This document shows, piece by piece, positions 9,045-17,415 of a stretch of 64,000 nucleotides of DNA (position 1 is its first letter; each line of letters opens with the position of its first letter). The DNA comes from Pontibacter anaerobius. Its GTDB lineage: Bacteria > Bacteroidota > Bacteroidia > Cytophagales > Hymenobacteraceae. The notes beneath the pieces were generated by a model. That model saw only the letters and a program-made list of their open reading frames with translations. It was not told where the DNA came from and ran no database searches. The translations under genes were made by a program, and so were the position numbers. The stretch is taken from the NCBI RefSeq assembly GCF_026241195.1, contig NZ_JAPFQO010000016.1, positions 1-64,000 on the forward strand. Direction: 5' to 3'.

Positions 9045-12000
9045 ATGCGTCTTTCCATCAGATTTCTACCGCTGTTCATCCTTTGCCTATTGGCGGCTTC
9101 TGCTGTGCAGGCGCAGCCTAACGTAGATTCATTCGGCAAGAGCCGGATACAGTACAAGAACTTTGACTGGAAGCTCTACAGCACCCAGAATTTTAATGTA
9201 TACTTCTACCAGAACGGTCAGGAGGAAGCTGTAAACGCGGCGGCCTATGCCGAACGGGAACTCAAGCGCATTACCAGCCTGATCGGCTATTACCCCTACT
9301 CCAAGATCACGCTCATTCTTTACAATTCCCCTTCCGACCTGCTCCAGAGCAACATCGGCCTCAACAACGACCAGTACCAGACCGGCGGCGAGACACTTTT
9401 CATGAAGAGCAAGATCGAGCTCGCTTACGGTGGCACCCAAACCGAGTTTAAGCATGACCTGAATTACCAGCTGACGGAGCTGCTGATGAACGACATGATG
9501 TATGGCGGCAGCCTGAAGGAGGCGCTGCAGAGCAGTTACCTGCTGCGCCTGCCGGAGTGGTTCATTAGCGGGGTGTCGGCTTATACGGCAGAGGGCTGGA
9601 GCCTGGAAATGGACAGCTTTATGCGAGATATGTTGCTGAAGCAGGAAAAGCCCCGCCCGGAGAAGGTATTCCTGAAAAGCCCGAAGCTTGCCGGCCAGAG
9701 CGTCTGGAACTACATTGCCGAGCGCTACGGCTACACGGCCATCCAGAATATCCTGAACCTGACCCGCATTACCCGCGATGTGGAGATCGGCATTACAAGC
9801 AGCCTGAACATACCCTACAAACGTTTTCTGCAGGATTGGTATAACTACTATGTGCAGATAAACACCAGCTCTGAGAGTCCGTTGGTGCAGCTGCCCGCAG
9901 GAGCGAAGCTGTTTAAAAAGAATAAGGAAGGGCACTACTACGGCAAACCGGTACTAAACCCGGATGGCACCATGCTGGCTTACGTGAAAAACGACAACGG
10001 CATTTTCAAGATCTTTGTGCAGGATGTGCGCACCGGTAAAGACCGCGTAATATGGCGTGCCGGCTACAAGAACCTGGACCAGCAGGTTGATTTCGATATG
10101 CCGGTAATGGCTTGGAGATCTAACGCACAGCTGGGCTTTATGGAGTCCAGGAGGGGGAAGGTGGTGTTGCGCCAGGTAGATGCCCGCAACAGGTACTCCT
10201 TCATTCCATTTTATGAAAACCTGACCACCCCCGCCGCTACCCTGGAGCAGTTTGTACATGTAAACGGCATGGGCTACTCCGAAGACGGGCAGAATATTGT
10301 GGTAAGTGCCGTGCGCAACGGGCAGACGGACCTGTTCCTGCTGGGTAGCAACGGCCGGCTGGAGCGGCAACTTACAAACGATATTTTTGATGACGTAGAC
10401 CCGGTTTTCCTGCGCAACAACGGCGGCATAGCCTTCAGCTCTAACCGCTGGGAAGATACCACGGGCACGGCAGCCCAACCAGACTTCAACAGCATTGTCA
10501 ACAATTACGATATTTTTATACTTCAGCAGCAGGGCCCTGACAACAGTATCCGACAGCTCACCAGCTCTATTGCCAGCGAAACGGAGCCACGGCCAACCGC
10601 CGATGGCAATCTGGTGTACCTGGGCGAGGAAAGCGGCATCCGGAGCGTGTACCGCTACGACCTGAGCAGCGGCACCAGTAAGCCGGTTACAAACTTTGTG
10701 CAAGGTATAGAGCAGTTCGATTATGTGCCGTCGGCCAATGTGCTGGCCGTAGTAGCCAGCGACGAGGGAAACAGCTTTGTGTACCTGCTCCCCAACTATG
10801 AGCCCACCAGCCTGGATCAGCTGCCCCAGACATCACGCCAGATCATACTTGAAACACGGGCACGTACCTCTCAGGAGGCCGCCGCAGCCGCTACCCAACG
10901 CAGACTACTGGAGCAGGAAAAGAAGGGGCAGACTAATGTGCGCGAAGAGGGCGAGATCAACATTGAGGATTATGAGTTTAACGAGGCGCAGCGGCAAGCA
11001 CAGCAGCAAAAGCGAAGCGCTGCACCCGTACGTAGGGCAAGCAGCGGTAGCAGCAGCGTAGACCTGGTAGGCCCACTGAATTACGACCTGCGTTTCAGCG
11101 TGCAGGAAATCATTACCTCGGTGCATGCCGATCCGCTACTGGGCTTTGGCATTGTGGCCGGCGTAGAAATGTCTGACCTGTTTGAGAACCACCGTATCCG
11201 GGGTACGGCCTTTATGCGCACCGATTTTGAGACGAACAACTTCTTCGCTGAGTACATGAACCTGACCAGCCGCGTAGACCTGGGCGTGCAGTTTGAGCGA
11301 TCTACTCTGAGAGGAAGCCTCTTGAATGCGCCGGGTTCTATTGTGAACTTTACTAAAAACGAGCTTACTCCGGTACTTAAATACCCCTTCAGCCACAGCA
11401 CCAGCCTGCACCTGAAGCCAAAGTTCGTGAGCACGCGCTTTACGTATAAAAACGATTTCTCTATACCTGACACGGTAGAGTCTTTCTGGGGTGGTAACGC
11501 GGAACTGGTGTACGACAACAGCGTGATTACAGGGGTAAACCAGCGTGAGGGCACCCGCTTTAAGTTAGGCTTTATGTCGCTGAAAGGCTTTGAGGGCTCA
11601 CAGGGTAACTTTAACAAGTTTTACGCTGATTTCAGGCATTACCTCAAAATTCACAGGCAAATCATACTTGCCACGCATATTAGCTACGGCCGGTTCTTCG
11701 GTAACTCATCCAAGAAGTTCCTGATAGGCGGCATGGATAACTGGTTGCTGGCCGATGAGGACGAAGAGGCCGAGCTGAACGACGTGCAGGTAAACTCCCC
11801 GGCAGACCTGTTCTACCTGGAGTATATCACACCGCTCAGAGGCTTTAACTTCAACGTGCGCAGCGGTAGCAACCACTTGCTGGCCAATGCCGAACTTCGC
11901 ATCCCGATTGTGCAGTATCTTTACAATGGCCCTATCGGGTCGGGCTTTTTCCGTAACCTGCAGCTGACGGCCTTTGCCGATGCGGGCTCTGCCTACAGCG

Positions 12001-12248
12001 GTGCCAACCCATTCTCTGGCGATAACTCCATCAACACCCGCATCACCGGCGGCTCCACCGGCCAGCTGAACGTGGATAAATTCGACATCACCGTGATCAA
12101 CTACCGTAACCCGTTTCTGGTGGGGTATGGCTTTGGTGCCCGCACTACCTTGCTGGGGGTATACGGCAAGCTGGATGTAGCCTGGGGAGAGGAAGAGGAT
12201 AACCGCGTAGGCCCCAAGTTCTACGTAACATTGGGCTACGACTTCTAA
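9045..12248 (+). CDS. Large outer-membrane protein: peptidase-MA-like, TolB-like propeller and beta-barrel domains
   Basis: 1067 residues with a signal peptide ending at AVQAQ (about residue 23). Residues about 25-280 resemble the gluzincin (peptidase MA-like) domain found in TolB-like proteins, but the expected HExxH reads HDLNYQ, so it is probably inactive. Residues about 295-610 contain PD40/TolB-type propeller blades (for example GTMLAYVKNDNG, GGIAFSSNRWED, DGNLVYLGEESG). A charged Gln/Glu/Ala-rich linker (about 610-670) precedes a C-terminal BamA/surface-antigen-like barrel (GFGIVAGVEMSDLFENH to the terminal FYVTLGYDF). Role unknown; an envelope scaffold or transport function is plausible. 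It lies between the FAD oxidoreductase and a serine hydrolase in one operon. Confidence 0.8.
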   Translation: MRLSIRFLPLFILCLLAASAVQAQPNVDSFGKSRIQYKNFDWKLYSTQNFNVYFYQNGQEEAVNAAAYAERELKRITSLIGYYPYSKITLILYNSPSDLLQSNIGLNNDQYQTGGETLFMKSKIELAYGGTQTEFKHDLNYQLTELLMNDMMYGGSLKEALQSSYLLRLPEWFISGVSAYTAEGWSLEMDSFMRDMLLKQEKPRPEKVFLKSPKLAGQSVWNYIAERYGYTAIQNILNLTRITRDVEIGITSSLNIPYKRFLQDWYNYYVQINTSSESPLVQLPAGAKLFKKNKEGHYYGKPVLNPDGTMLAYVKNDNGIFKIFVQDVRTGKDRVIWRAGYKNLDQQVDFDMPVMAWRSNAQLGFMESRRGKVVLRQVDARNRYSFIPFYENLTTPAATLEQFVHVNGMGYSEDGQNIVVSAVRNGQTDLFLLGSNGRLERQLTNDIFDDVDPVFLRNNGGIAFSSNRWEDTTGTAAQPDFNSIVNNYDIFILQQQGPDNSIRQLTSSIASETEPRPTADGNLVYLGEESGIRSVYRYDLSSGTSKPVTNFVQGIEQFDYVPSANVLAVVASDEGNSFVYLLPNYEPTSLDQLPQTSRQIILETRARTSQEAAAAATQRRLLEQEKKGQTNVREEGEINIEDYEFNEAQRQAQQQKRSAAPVRRASSGSSSVDLVGPLNYDLRFSVQEIITSVHADPLLGFGIVAGVEMSDLFENHRIRGTAFMRTDFETNNFFAEYMNLTSRVDLGVQFERSTLRGSLLNAPGSIVNFTKNELTPVLKYPFSHSTSLHLKPKFVSTRFTYKNDFSIPDTVESFWGGNAELVYDNSVITGVNQREGTRFKLGFMSLKGFEGSQGNFNKFYADFRHYLKIHRQIILATHISYGRFFGNSSKKFLIGGMDNWLLADEDEEAELNDVQVNSPADLFYLEYITPLRGFNFNVRSGSNHLLANAELRIPIVQYLYNGPIGSGFFRNLQLTAFADAGSAYSGANPFSGDNSINTRITGGSTGQLNVDKFDITVINYRNPFLVGYGFGARTTLLGVYGKLDVAWGEEEDNRVGPKFYVTLGYDF

Positions 12249-12262
12249 AACAATCATACCGC

Positions 12263-13414
12263 ATGAACCTCAAAACCAAGCGCTATGGTTTGGGCGCATT
12301 GCTGTTGCTGGGCCTGATGGCCGCTTGGTTGCACATGGCTGATAAAAACTATGTGTACAAAGCCTTAATCTACAACCTAGCCAACATTGACGACAACACT
12401 ATTTTTGACCAGCGCAAGATAGATGCACCCTTTACCGCGCAGCCCTGGCCGCTTGCAGAGAAGTATAACCTGGTGCAACTGCCGCAGGAACTGGAGCAGC
12501 TGAACGAGGAAATGGACCCGGTGGCATTTTTGGTGGTGAAGGATGACTCTATACTTTATGAGCAGTACTGGGATGGGTATTCGGATGAATCGCTGAGTAA
12601 CGCTTTTTCTGTGGCTAAAAGTATCGTAAGCATGCTGGTGGGCGTGGCGATAAAAGAGGGCCATATTAAAAGTGTAGAACAGCCGGTGGGCGACTTCCTG
12701 CCCAGGTTCCGAAAAGGCGATAAAGCAAAAATCAAGATAAAACACCTGCTCTGGATGAGCTCCGGCCTGAACTGGGATGAATCCTACATTAACCCGCTTT
12801 CCATGACGACTGAGGCCTACTATGGCTCTAACCTGAAGAAAGTCATAAACAGGCTGGAAGCGGAGGAGGAGCCTGGAAAAAAGTTTATCTATAAAAGCGG
12901 CGATACGCAGGTGCTGGCCTTTGTGCTGCAGCAGGCCACCGGCATGAGCCTGAGCGAGTATGCGGAGGAGAAGCTATGGAAGCCGCTGGGTGCCGCCCAA
13001 GACGCAGAGTGGAGCATAGACCAACCCGAAGGCATGGAAAAAGCCTACTGCTGCTTTTTCTCCAACGCCCGCGACCTTGCCCGCCTCGGCAAGCTGTACC
13101 TGCACAACGGCGTCTGGAACGGCGATACCATTGTGCCACCCGCCTATGTAAAAGCCTCCCTCACACCTAACGGCCTTATTAACTCAGAAGACGGCAAAAA
13201 AGTGGATTTCTACGGCTACCAGTGGTGGTTGGTGCCGGACTACAAGGGGCAGGATATTTTTTACGCACGCGGCATACTGGGGCAGTACATCATTGTGATC
13301 CCGGAAAAGGGCATTATACTTGTGCGGCTGGGCAGGCAACGTGGCGGCTGGACCGGCGAACATCCAAGCGATCTGTTTGATATGATCGACGGTGTGAATA
13401 AAATGGTGGACTAG
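12263..13414 (+). CDS. Serine hydrolase of the beta-lactamase/class C family
   Basis: 383 residues. An N-terminal membrane segment (about 8-24) anchors it, with the enzyme outside the cytoplasmic membrane. The SxxK nucleophile motif is SVAK at 116-119 and the Tyr motif is YKS at 210-212, as in 6-aminohexanoate-dimer hydrolase and EstB-like enzymes. The C-terminal third carries GYQWWLVPDYKG and ARGILGQYIIVIPEKG, which supply the KTG-equivalent region. Substrate not predictable; esterase or peptidase activity is equally possible. Third gene of the unit starting at 7949, with a 14-base gap to the previous gene. Confidence 0.85.
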   Translation: MNLKTKRYGLGALLLLGLMAAWLHMADKNYVYKALIYNLANIDDNTIFDQRKIDAPFTAQPWPLAEKYNLVQLPQELEQLNEEMDPVAFLVVKDDSILYEQYWDGYSDESLSNAFSVAKSIVSMLVGVAIKEGHIKSVEQPVGDFLPRFRKGDKAKIKIKHLLWMSSGLNWDESYINPLSMTTEAYYGSNLKKVINRLEAEEEPGKKFIYKSGDTQVLAFVLQQATGMSLSEYAEEKLWKPLGAAQDAEWSIDQPEGMEKAYCCFFSNARDLARLGKLYLHNGVWNGDTIVPPAYVKASLTPNGLINSEDGKKVDFYGYQWWLVPDYKGQDIFYARGILGQYIIVIPEKGIILVRLGRQRGGWTGEHPSDLFDMIDGVNKMVD

Positions 13415-13576
13415 GATAAAAAATAGCAGCTTTTATACTTTGTGATTGCTGCAGCTATACTTTTGTAACTGTTCAGGGCCTGAGGAAATATGTAGTTTAC
13501 CTCCTGCTGTTGCGATAGGCTCTGTAGGTGTTGTACCTGCATGAGGCTCATCTTTAAAGTAAAAACTAAACATTGC

Positions 13577-13998
13577 ATGAGGACCTTGCTCATATTTGCC
13601 GCACTTATACTTTCTCTGGCTGTAAATAGCTGCGGCACACAAAACAAGAGTAAGCAGTATGATAAAAGATACGAGGATGCATTTTCAGAAAGCTTTAAAA
13701 CCCTAAGCTTCTGTAAATGCCTTGAGTATGGCTACAGCAAAAAAATAGATTTACCCTCTGAAGATGCAAGTTGCCGGTATCCTGACTACTTGTATGGTGA
13801 AGGAAGCCTAATTGATAGTCTGGCAAGGTTAGAGAGCTTAAAATCAGGCAAGATTCTGTTAAGAGTATTGGGAGAGTGGCCGAAGGTATGGAGGGCAAGA
13901 AAGTAATAGCTGCCTGCATGGATTTTTACAAAAGCAAAGAACTTGATGCTTTGGCCAAGGCAAGGTATCAAGCTAGTCGTGAAATCAGGAGCCTTTAA
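13577..13998 (+). pseudogene. Frameshifted Tai4-like immunity lipoprotein
   Basis: The first frame runs from ATG 13577 (signal MRTLLIFAALILSLAVNSCG, lipobox Cys) through FKTLSFCKCLEYGYSKKID to a stop at 13906. Its last residues (EWPKVWRARK) look non-native. The +2 frame, open from about 13819, continues as GRVAEGMEGKKVIAACMDF then YKSKELDALAKARY, ending at TAA 13996-13998. Joined, they make about 140 residues resembling the Tai4/Rap1a type of T6SS amidase immunity protein (Cys-rich, ending CxDFYxSKELDALxK). A single indel between about 13819 and 13875 would restore the reading. Either a young pseudogene or a sequencing error. No toxin or T6SS gene is nearby. The family call is moderate. Confidence 0.55.
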
Positions 13999-14051
13999 AT
14001 TTTTCCGTATACTTGAACCTGAGAGCACACTTATAGCAAACCGGCAAGTAT

Positions 14052-14106
14052 AAAGTAAAAATCCCGCCGCCGTTCGTACTTAGAACAGCTGCGGGGTTTT
14101 TACTTT
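14052..14106. terminator. Bidirectional terminator between the Tai4-like gene and sulP
   Basis: AAAGTAAAAATCCCGC (14052-14067) pairs almost perfectly with GCGGGGTTTTTACTTT (14091-14106). A/T runs on both sides give U tracts in both directions, serving the convergent genes. Confidence 0.75.
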
Positions 14107-14121
14107 GGCAGCAGCCATACT

Positions 14122-15663
14122 TTATGCCAGCTTATCAGTTACTACAGCGTAGTGCGGGTCTTCCAGTATGTTCACGTCGATCACCTCCTCAGCATTTTTC
14201 AGCAGCAGGCGGCAATCCTCGCTCAGGTGCTTTAGGTGCAGTTTTTTGCCTGCCTTCTGGTAGCGTTCCGTTAACTTGTTCAGCGCATCTATGCCAGACA
14301 TGTCCGCTACCCGACTTTCCTTAAAATCGATGATCACTTCCTGCGGATCATTCTGTACATCAAACTTCTCCGAGAAGGCTGTAACCGAGCCAAAGAACAG
14401 CGGCCCGTAGATCTCATAATGCTTCACACCGGCTGCATCGGTATACTTTCTGGCCCTGATGCGCTTGGCGCTCTCCCAAGCAAACACCAGCGCCGAAATG
14501 ATAACCCCGATCAGCACAGCCTCGGCCAGGTTGTGTCGCCAAATGGTAATAGCAGCCACCAGAATGCCCACAAACACATCCTGCTTCGGCATTTTATTGA
14601 TGATGCGGAAGCTGATCCACTCGAAGGTGCCGATCGCTACCATAATCATGACGCCCACCAGCGCAGCCATCGGCACAAGCTCAATAACGGGTGCGCCGAC
14701 GAGTATGATTGTCAGGATGGCCAGGGCGGCAACGATGCCTGCCAGGCGCGCTCTCGCACCGGCCGACAGGTTAACCAATGTCTGGGCGATCATGGCACAG
14801 CCTCCCATTCCGAAGAAAAAGCCATTCAGCAGGTTGGCGCTGCCCTGGGCCACACACTCCCTGTTTCCGTTTCCCCTGTTTCCGGTTATCTCGTCAACCA
14901 GGTTCAGGGTAAGCAAACTTTCTGTTAAGCCCACGCCTGCCATAATCAGGGCATACGGGAAAACCACCTGCAGCATCTCCAGGCTCAGGGGCACCTCAGG
15001 TATATGGAAAGGGGGCAGGCCGCCGCTCACGGCTGCAATGTCCCGAACAATTTTGGTATCAATGCCAAAGCCAAGCACAAGGCTGAAAACAACGATGATG
15101 GCCACCAGCGATGGCGGAACGGCCTTGGTAATCCTTGGAAAGAAAATGATGATGGCAATCGTGAGGGCCACCAGGCCGAGCATTGTCCAGAGGGCAGTGC
15201 CAGACAGCCAGGCTAACTCGCCGTTCTCCATGGCCTTAAACTGATCCAGTTGCGACATAAAGATGATCACTGCTAGGCCGTTCACGAAGCCGTACATAAC
15301 CGGCTGCGGCACCAGCCGGATGAATTTACCCAGCTTAAACAGGCCAACCAGGATCTGCAGGATACCGGCCAGCGCAACGGCTGCAAACACATACTCCAGC
15401 CCATGCGACTGCATCAGGGCGATCAGCACCACCGCCGTGGCGCCTGCCCCGCCCGAAACCATGCCCGGCCTGCCGCCAAAAACAGCCGTAACAAGGCCCA
15501 TGATAAAGGCAGCGTACAAACCAACCAAAGGCGGAAAACCAGCCAGTATAGCAAAAGAGAGCGACTCCGGGATCATGGTCATAGCCACAGTGAGGCCTGC
15601 CAGCACTTCAATTTTATAATCAACTTTCTGGCTGAAGTCAAAGAGTCTCAGGTATTGTTTCAT
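14122..15663 (-). CDS. SulP family anion transporter with STAS domain
   Basis: 513 residues. The N-terminal two thirds form the SLC26/SulP membrane core, with the opening FSQKVDYKIEVLAGLTVAM, the family pattern PPLVGLYAAFIMGLVTAVFG and the GNRGNGNRECVAQGSANLL loop. Residues about 400-513 are a cytoplasmic STAS domain (VIIDFKESRVADMSGIDAL). Members carry sulfate, bicarbonate or other anions; the substrate is not certain. It is monocistronic, bounded by the bidirectional terminator and an 800-base gap upstream. Confidence 0.88.
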   Translation of the reverse strand: MKQYLRLFDFSQKVDYKIEVLAGLTVAMTMIPESLSFAILAGFPPLVGLYAAFIMGLVTAVFGGRPGMVSGGAGATAVVLIALMQSHGLEYVFAAVALAGILQILVGLFKLGKFIRLVPQPVMYGFVNGLAVIIFMSQLDQFKAMENGELAWLSGTALWTMLGLVALTIAIIIFFPRITKAVPPSLVAIIVVFSLVLGFGIDTKIVRDIAAVSGGLPPFHIPEVPLSLEMLQVVFPYALIMAGVGLTESLLTLNLVDEITGNRGNGNRECVAQGSANLLNGFFFGMGGCAMIAQTLVNLSAGARARLAGIVAALAILTIILVGAPVIELVPMAALVGVMIMVAIGTFEWISFRIINKMPKQDVFVGILVAAITIWRHNLAEAVLIGVIISALVFAWESAKRIRARKYTDAAGVKHYEIYGPLFFGSVTAFSEKFDVQNDPQEVIIDFKESRVADMSGIDALNKLTERYQKAGKKLHLKHLSEDCRLLLKNAEEVIDVNILEDPHYAVVTDKLA

Positions 15664-15943
15664 TTTTGTGATTCAGGAAGTAACGGAGCGGGTACTGCAG
15701 GCGCACAAGGGGCTATAGCCTTTAGCAACAACTGCCCTGATAAACGGGCGCCGGGGCAAAAACACATTGCAATGAGTTACTACCCAGACTCGCTCTTAAA
15801 GTATAAGAAAAAGGTGATGTTGAATGATGAAAAGCCGCCGATAGAGCAGCAAAGGTATGTTTAGGTAATATGGATTACCTGTTTACGGCACTATCAAGGT
15901 GGAGTAAGTAACATAACGTAAGGCGTCTTTCTCAATGGGAGTG

Positions 15944-15951
15944 CAAAAGTA
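15944..15951 (-). promoter_or_regulatory. Candidate -7 box in the sulP upstream region
   Basis: The minus strand reads TACTTTTG, a perfect TAnnTTTG, 280 bases before sulP; a second perfect match (TACCTTTG) lies at 15850-15857. Neither has a clean -33 TTTG at 17-23 bases. Apart from these boxes I see nothing in 15664-16111; the open frames there have no recognisable protein. Confidence 0.35.
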
Positions 15952-16111
15952 CGGTTTTTCTGCTTAAAATCAGTGAGTTGTACGCAAATTGGTCATTATG
16001 AGTGATTTAATGTGTGGGTAAAAGCAAACGAAAAGCCAGATGACAGCAGCTGTGGCTATCATCCGGCTTCAGGATTTTTATCAGGAAAAGATTTCTTTTA
16101 TAGCGGCTAAA

Positions 16112-16344
16112 CTAGGCGTTTGCCAGGTTCAGGTTATAGTCGAAAATGGCTCGGCCATTAGCGTTGCCCTGTTCCGGGTATACGGCACGCTCCGGGTGCG
16201 GCATCATGCCAAAAATGTCTTGCTGCACCTGCACATGATCTGGTCTTTGTGCCACAGCTTTTCGAATGCTTGGCCCTGATGGTATCAGCAAGGTCTTGGT
16301 CAGAGTTAGACCCCGGAAAAGCGATTACAACAGATTTTATACAT
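16112..16344 (-). pseudogene. purQ: Collapsed purQ remnant (FGAM synthase glutaminase subunit)
   Basis: Three PurQ pieces survive in order on the minus strand. Near the start (16274-16337) is KSVVIAFPGSNSDQDLADTI, with the conserved FPGSN; then in another frame AFEKLWHKDQ (about 16237-16268), the LWHKD motif; then, in a third register, DIFGMMPHPERAVYPEQG and the C-terminal NGRAIFDYNLNLANA ending at the stop 16112-16114. About 150 central codons, including the catalytic Cys, are missing, and an ATG at 16344 is out of frame. PurQ supplies ammonia for purine synthesis; an intact purQ or purL must exist elsewhere. The fragment identity is firm. Confidence 0.8.
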
Positions 16345-16463
16345 TAAGGCCCAAGTAATTTATACTTGGGTCGCACATATTATCAGCGGCATTTAGCGGC
16401 GCTGGCTGCGCAAATCTGAATAATTATAGCTAATTTGCCAAAGTATCATTTTATAAAGAGCTT

Positions 16464-17345
16464 ATGTTGCAGTCCATGACAGGCTTTGGCAGTGCCCGCC
16501 TCGATGCCGACCAGTATTGTATCTCCGTAGAAATCCGCTCGCTCAACTCCAAAAGTATGGACCTGAGCGTGCGTACCCCGAAAGTGCTTTCTGATAAAGA
16601 GTATGAGATCCGGAACATGGTGCAGAAGGCGCTGGTGCGTGGCAAGGTGAGCGTAAATGTGGAGTTCACGAAAAACAGAACGCAGAAGGCGCGCAACACG
16701 GTGAACAAGGAGCTGCTGAAGGCCTACTACACAGACCTAAGCGAGGTAGCCGACCATTTGGGAGCCGACAAGGGAGAGCTTTTCAGGCTGGCCCTGCACA
16801 TGCCGGAGGTGATGCAGCAGGAGGAGCAGGACGAAGAAACCGCTGAAGCTGAGTGGAGCCTGGTGCAGCCGCTGCTGCAGGAGGCGCTGCAAAGTATAAA
16901 TACCTTCCGGGCAGATGAGGGCAAGGCGCTTACGGCGGAAATAATGTCTTACATCGACCGTATCAGAATCCTGCTATCCGAAATAGAGAAGCATGACCCG
17001 GTGCGCATGGAGAACATTCGGACCCGCATCCGTGGCCACATTGCCGAGATCTCCACCTCCGAGCATTTTGACCAGAACCGCTTTGAGCAGGAGATGATCT
17101 ACTACATGGAGAAGCTCGATATTGCCGAGGAGAAGGTACGCCTGGTAAACCACCTGCACTACTTCACCGAAACAGTATACCTGCCAGAGCCAACCGGCAA
17201 GAAGCTAGGCTTTATCTCGCAGGAGATTGGCCGCGAGATTAACACCATCGGCTCCAAGGCCAACGATGCCACCATTCAGCACCATGTGGTGGAGATGAAG
17301 GAGGAACTGGAGAAGATAAAGGAGCAGATCAACAACATCCTGTAA
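16464..17345 (+). CDS. YicC/YloC family endoribonuclease
   Basis: 293 residues, the usual length. N-terminal YicC domain with the invariant opening MLQSMTGFGSA and SVEIRSLNSKSMDLSVR; C-terminal DUF1732 domain with YYMEKLDIAEEKVRLVNHL, KLGFISQEIGREINTIGSKA and the end EELEKIKEQINNIL. The family has endoribonuclease activity linked to sRNA turnover and stationary-phase survival. It is often followed by gmk, but here a terminator and a convergent peptidase gene follow. The upstream region holds the purQ remnant. Confidence 0.9.
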   Translation: MLQSMTGFGSARLDADQYCISVEIRSLNSKSMDLSVRTPKVLSDKEYEIRNMVQKALVRGKVSVNVEFTKNRTQKARNTVNKELLKAYYTDLSEVADHLGADKGELFRLALHMPEVMQQEEQDEETAEAEWSLVQPLLQEALQSINTFRADEGKALTAEIMSYIDRIRILLSEIEKHDPVRMENIRTRIRGHIAEISTSEHFDQNRFEQEMIYYMEKLDIAEEKVRLVNHLHYFTETVYLPEPTGKKLGFISQEIGREINTIGSKANDATIQHHVVEMKEELEKIKEQINNIL

Positions 17346-17371
17346 GTATAAAGTATAGCTTACAAAGTATA
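17344..17371. repeat. Cluster of three AAGTATA heptamers
   Basis: Exact AAGTATA copies begin at 17344, 17351 and 17365, starting one base before the end of the yicC stop codon and running up to the terminator stem. They belong to the window-wide iterated motif described in the findings. Confidence 0.85.
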
Positions 17372-17372
17372 A

Positions 17373-17415
17373 AAGGCGAAGGCGCTGCAATAGTTTTGCA
17401 GCGCCTTCGCCTTTT
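17373..17415. terminator. Bidirectional terminator between yicC and the M28 peptidase
   Basis: An 18-bp stem (AAGGCGAAGGCGCTGCAA with its complement) closes a short loop and is flanked by A and T runs. It serves the convergent genes on both sides. Confidence 0.85.
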
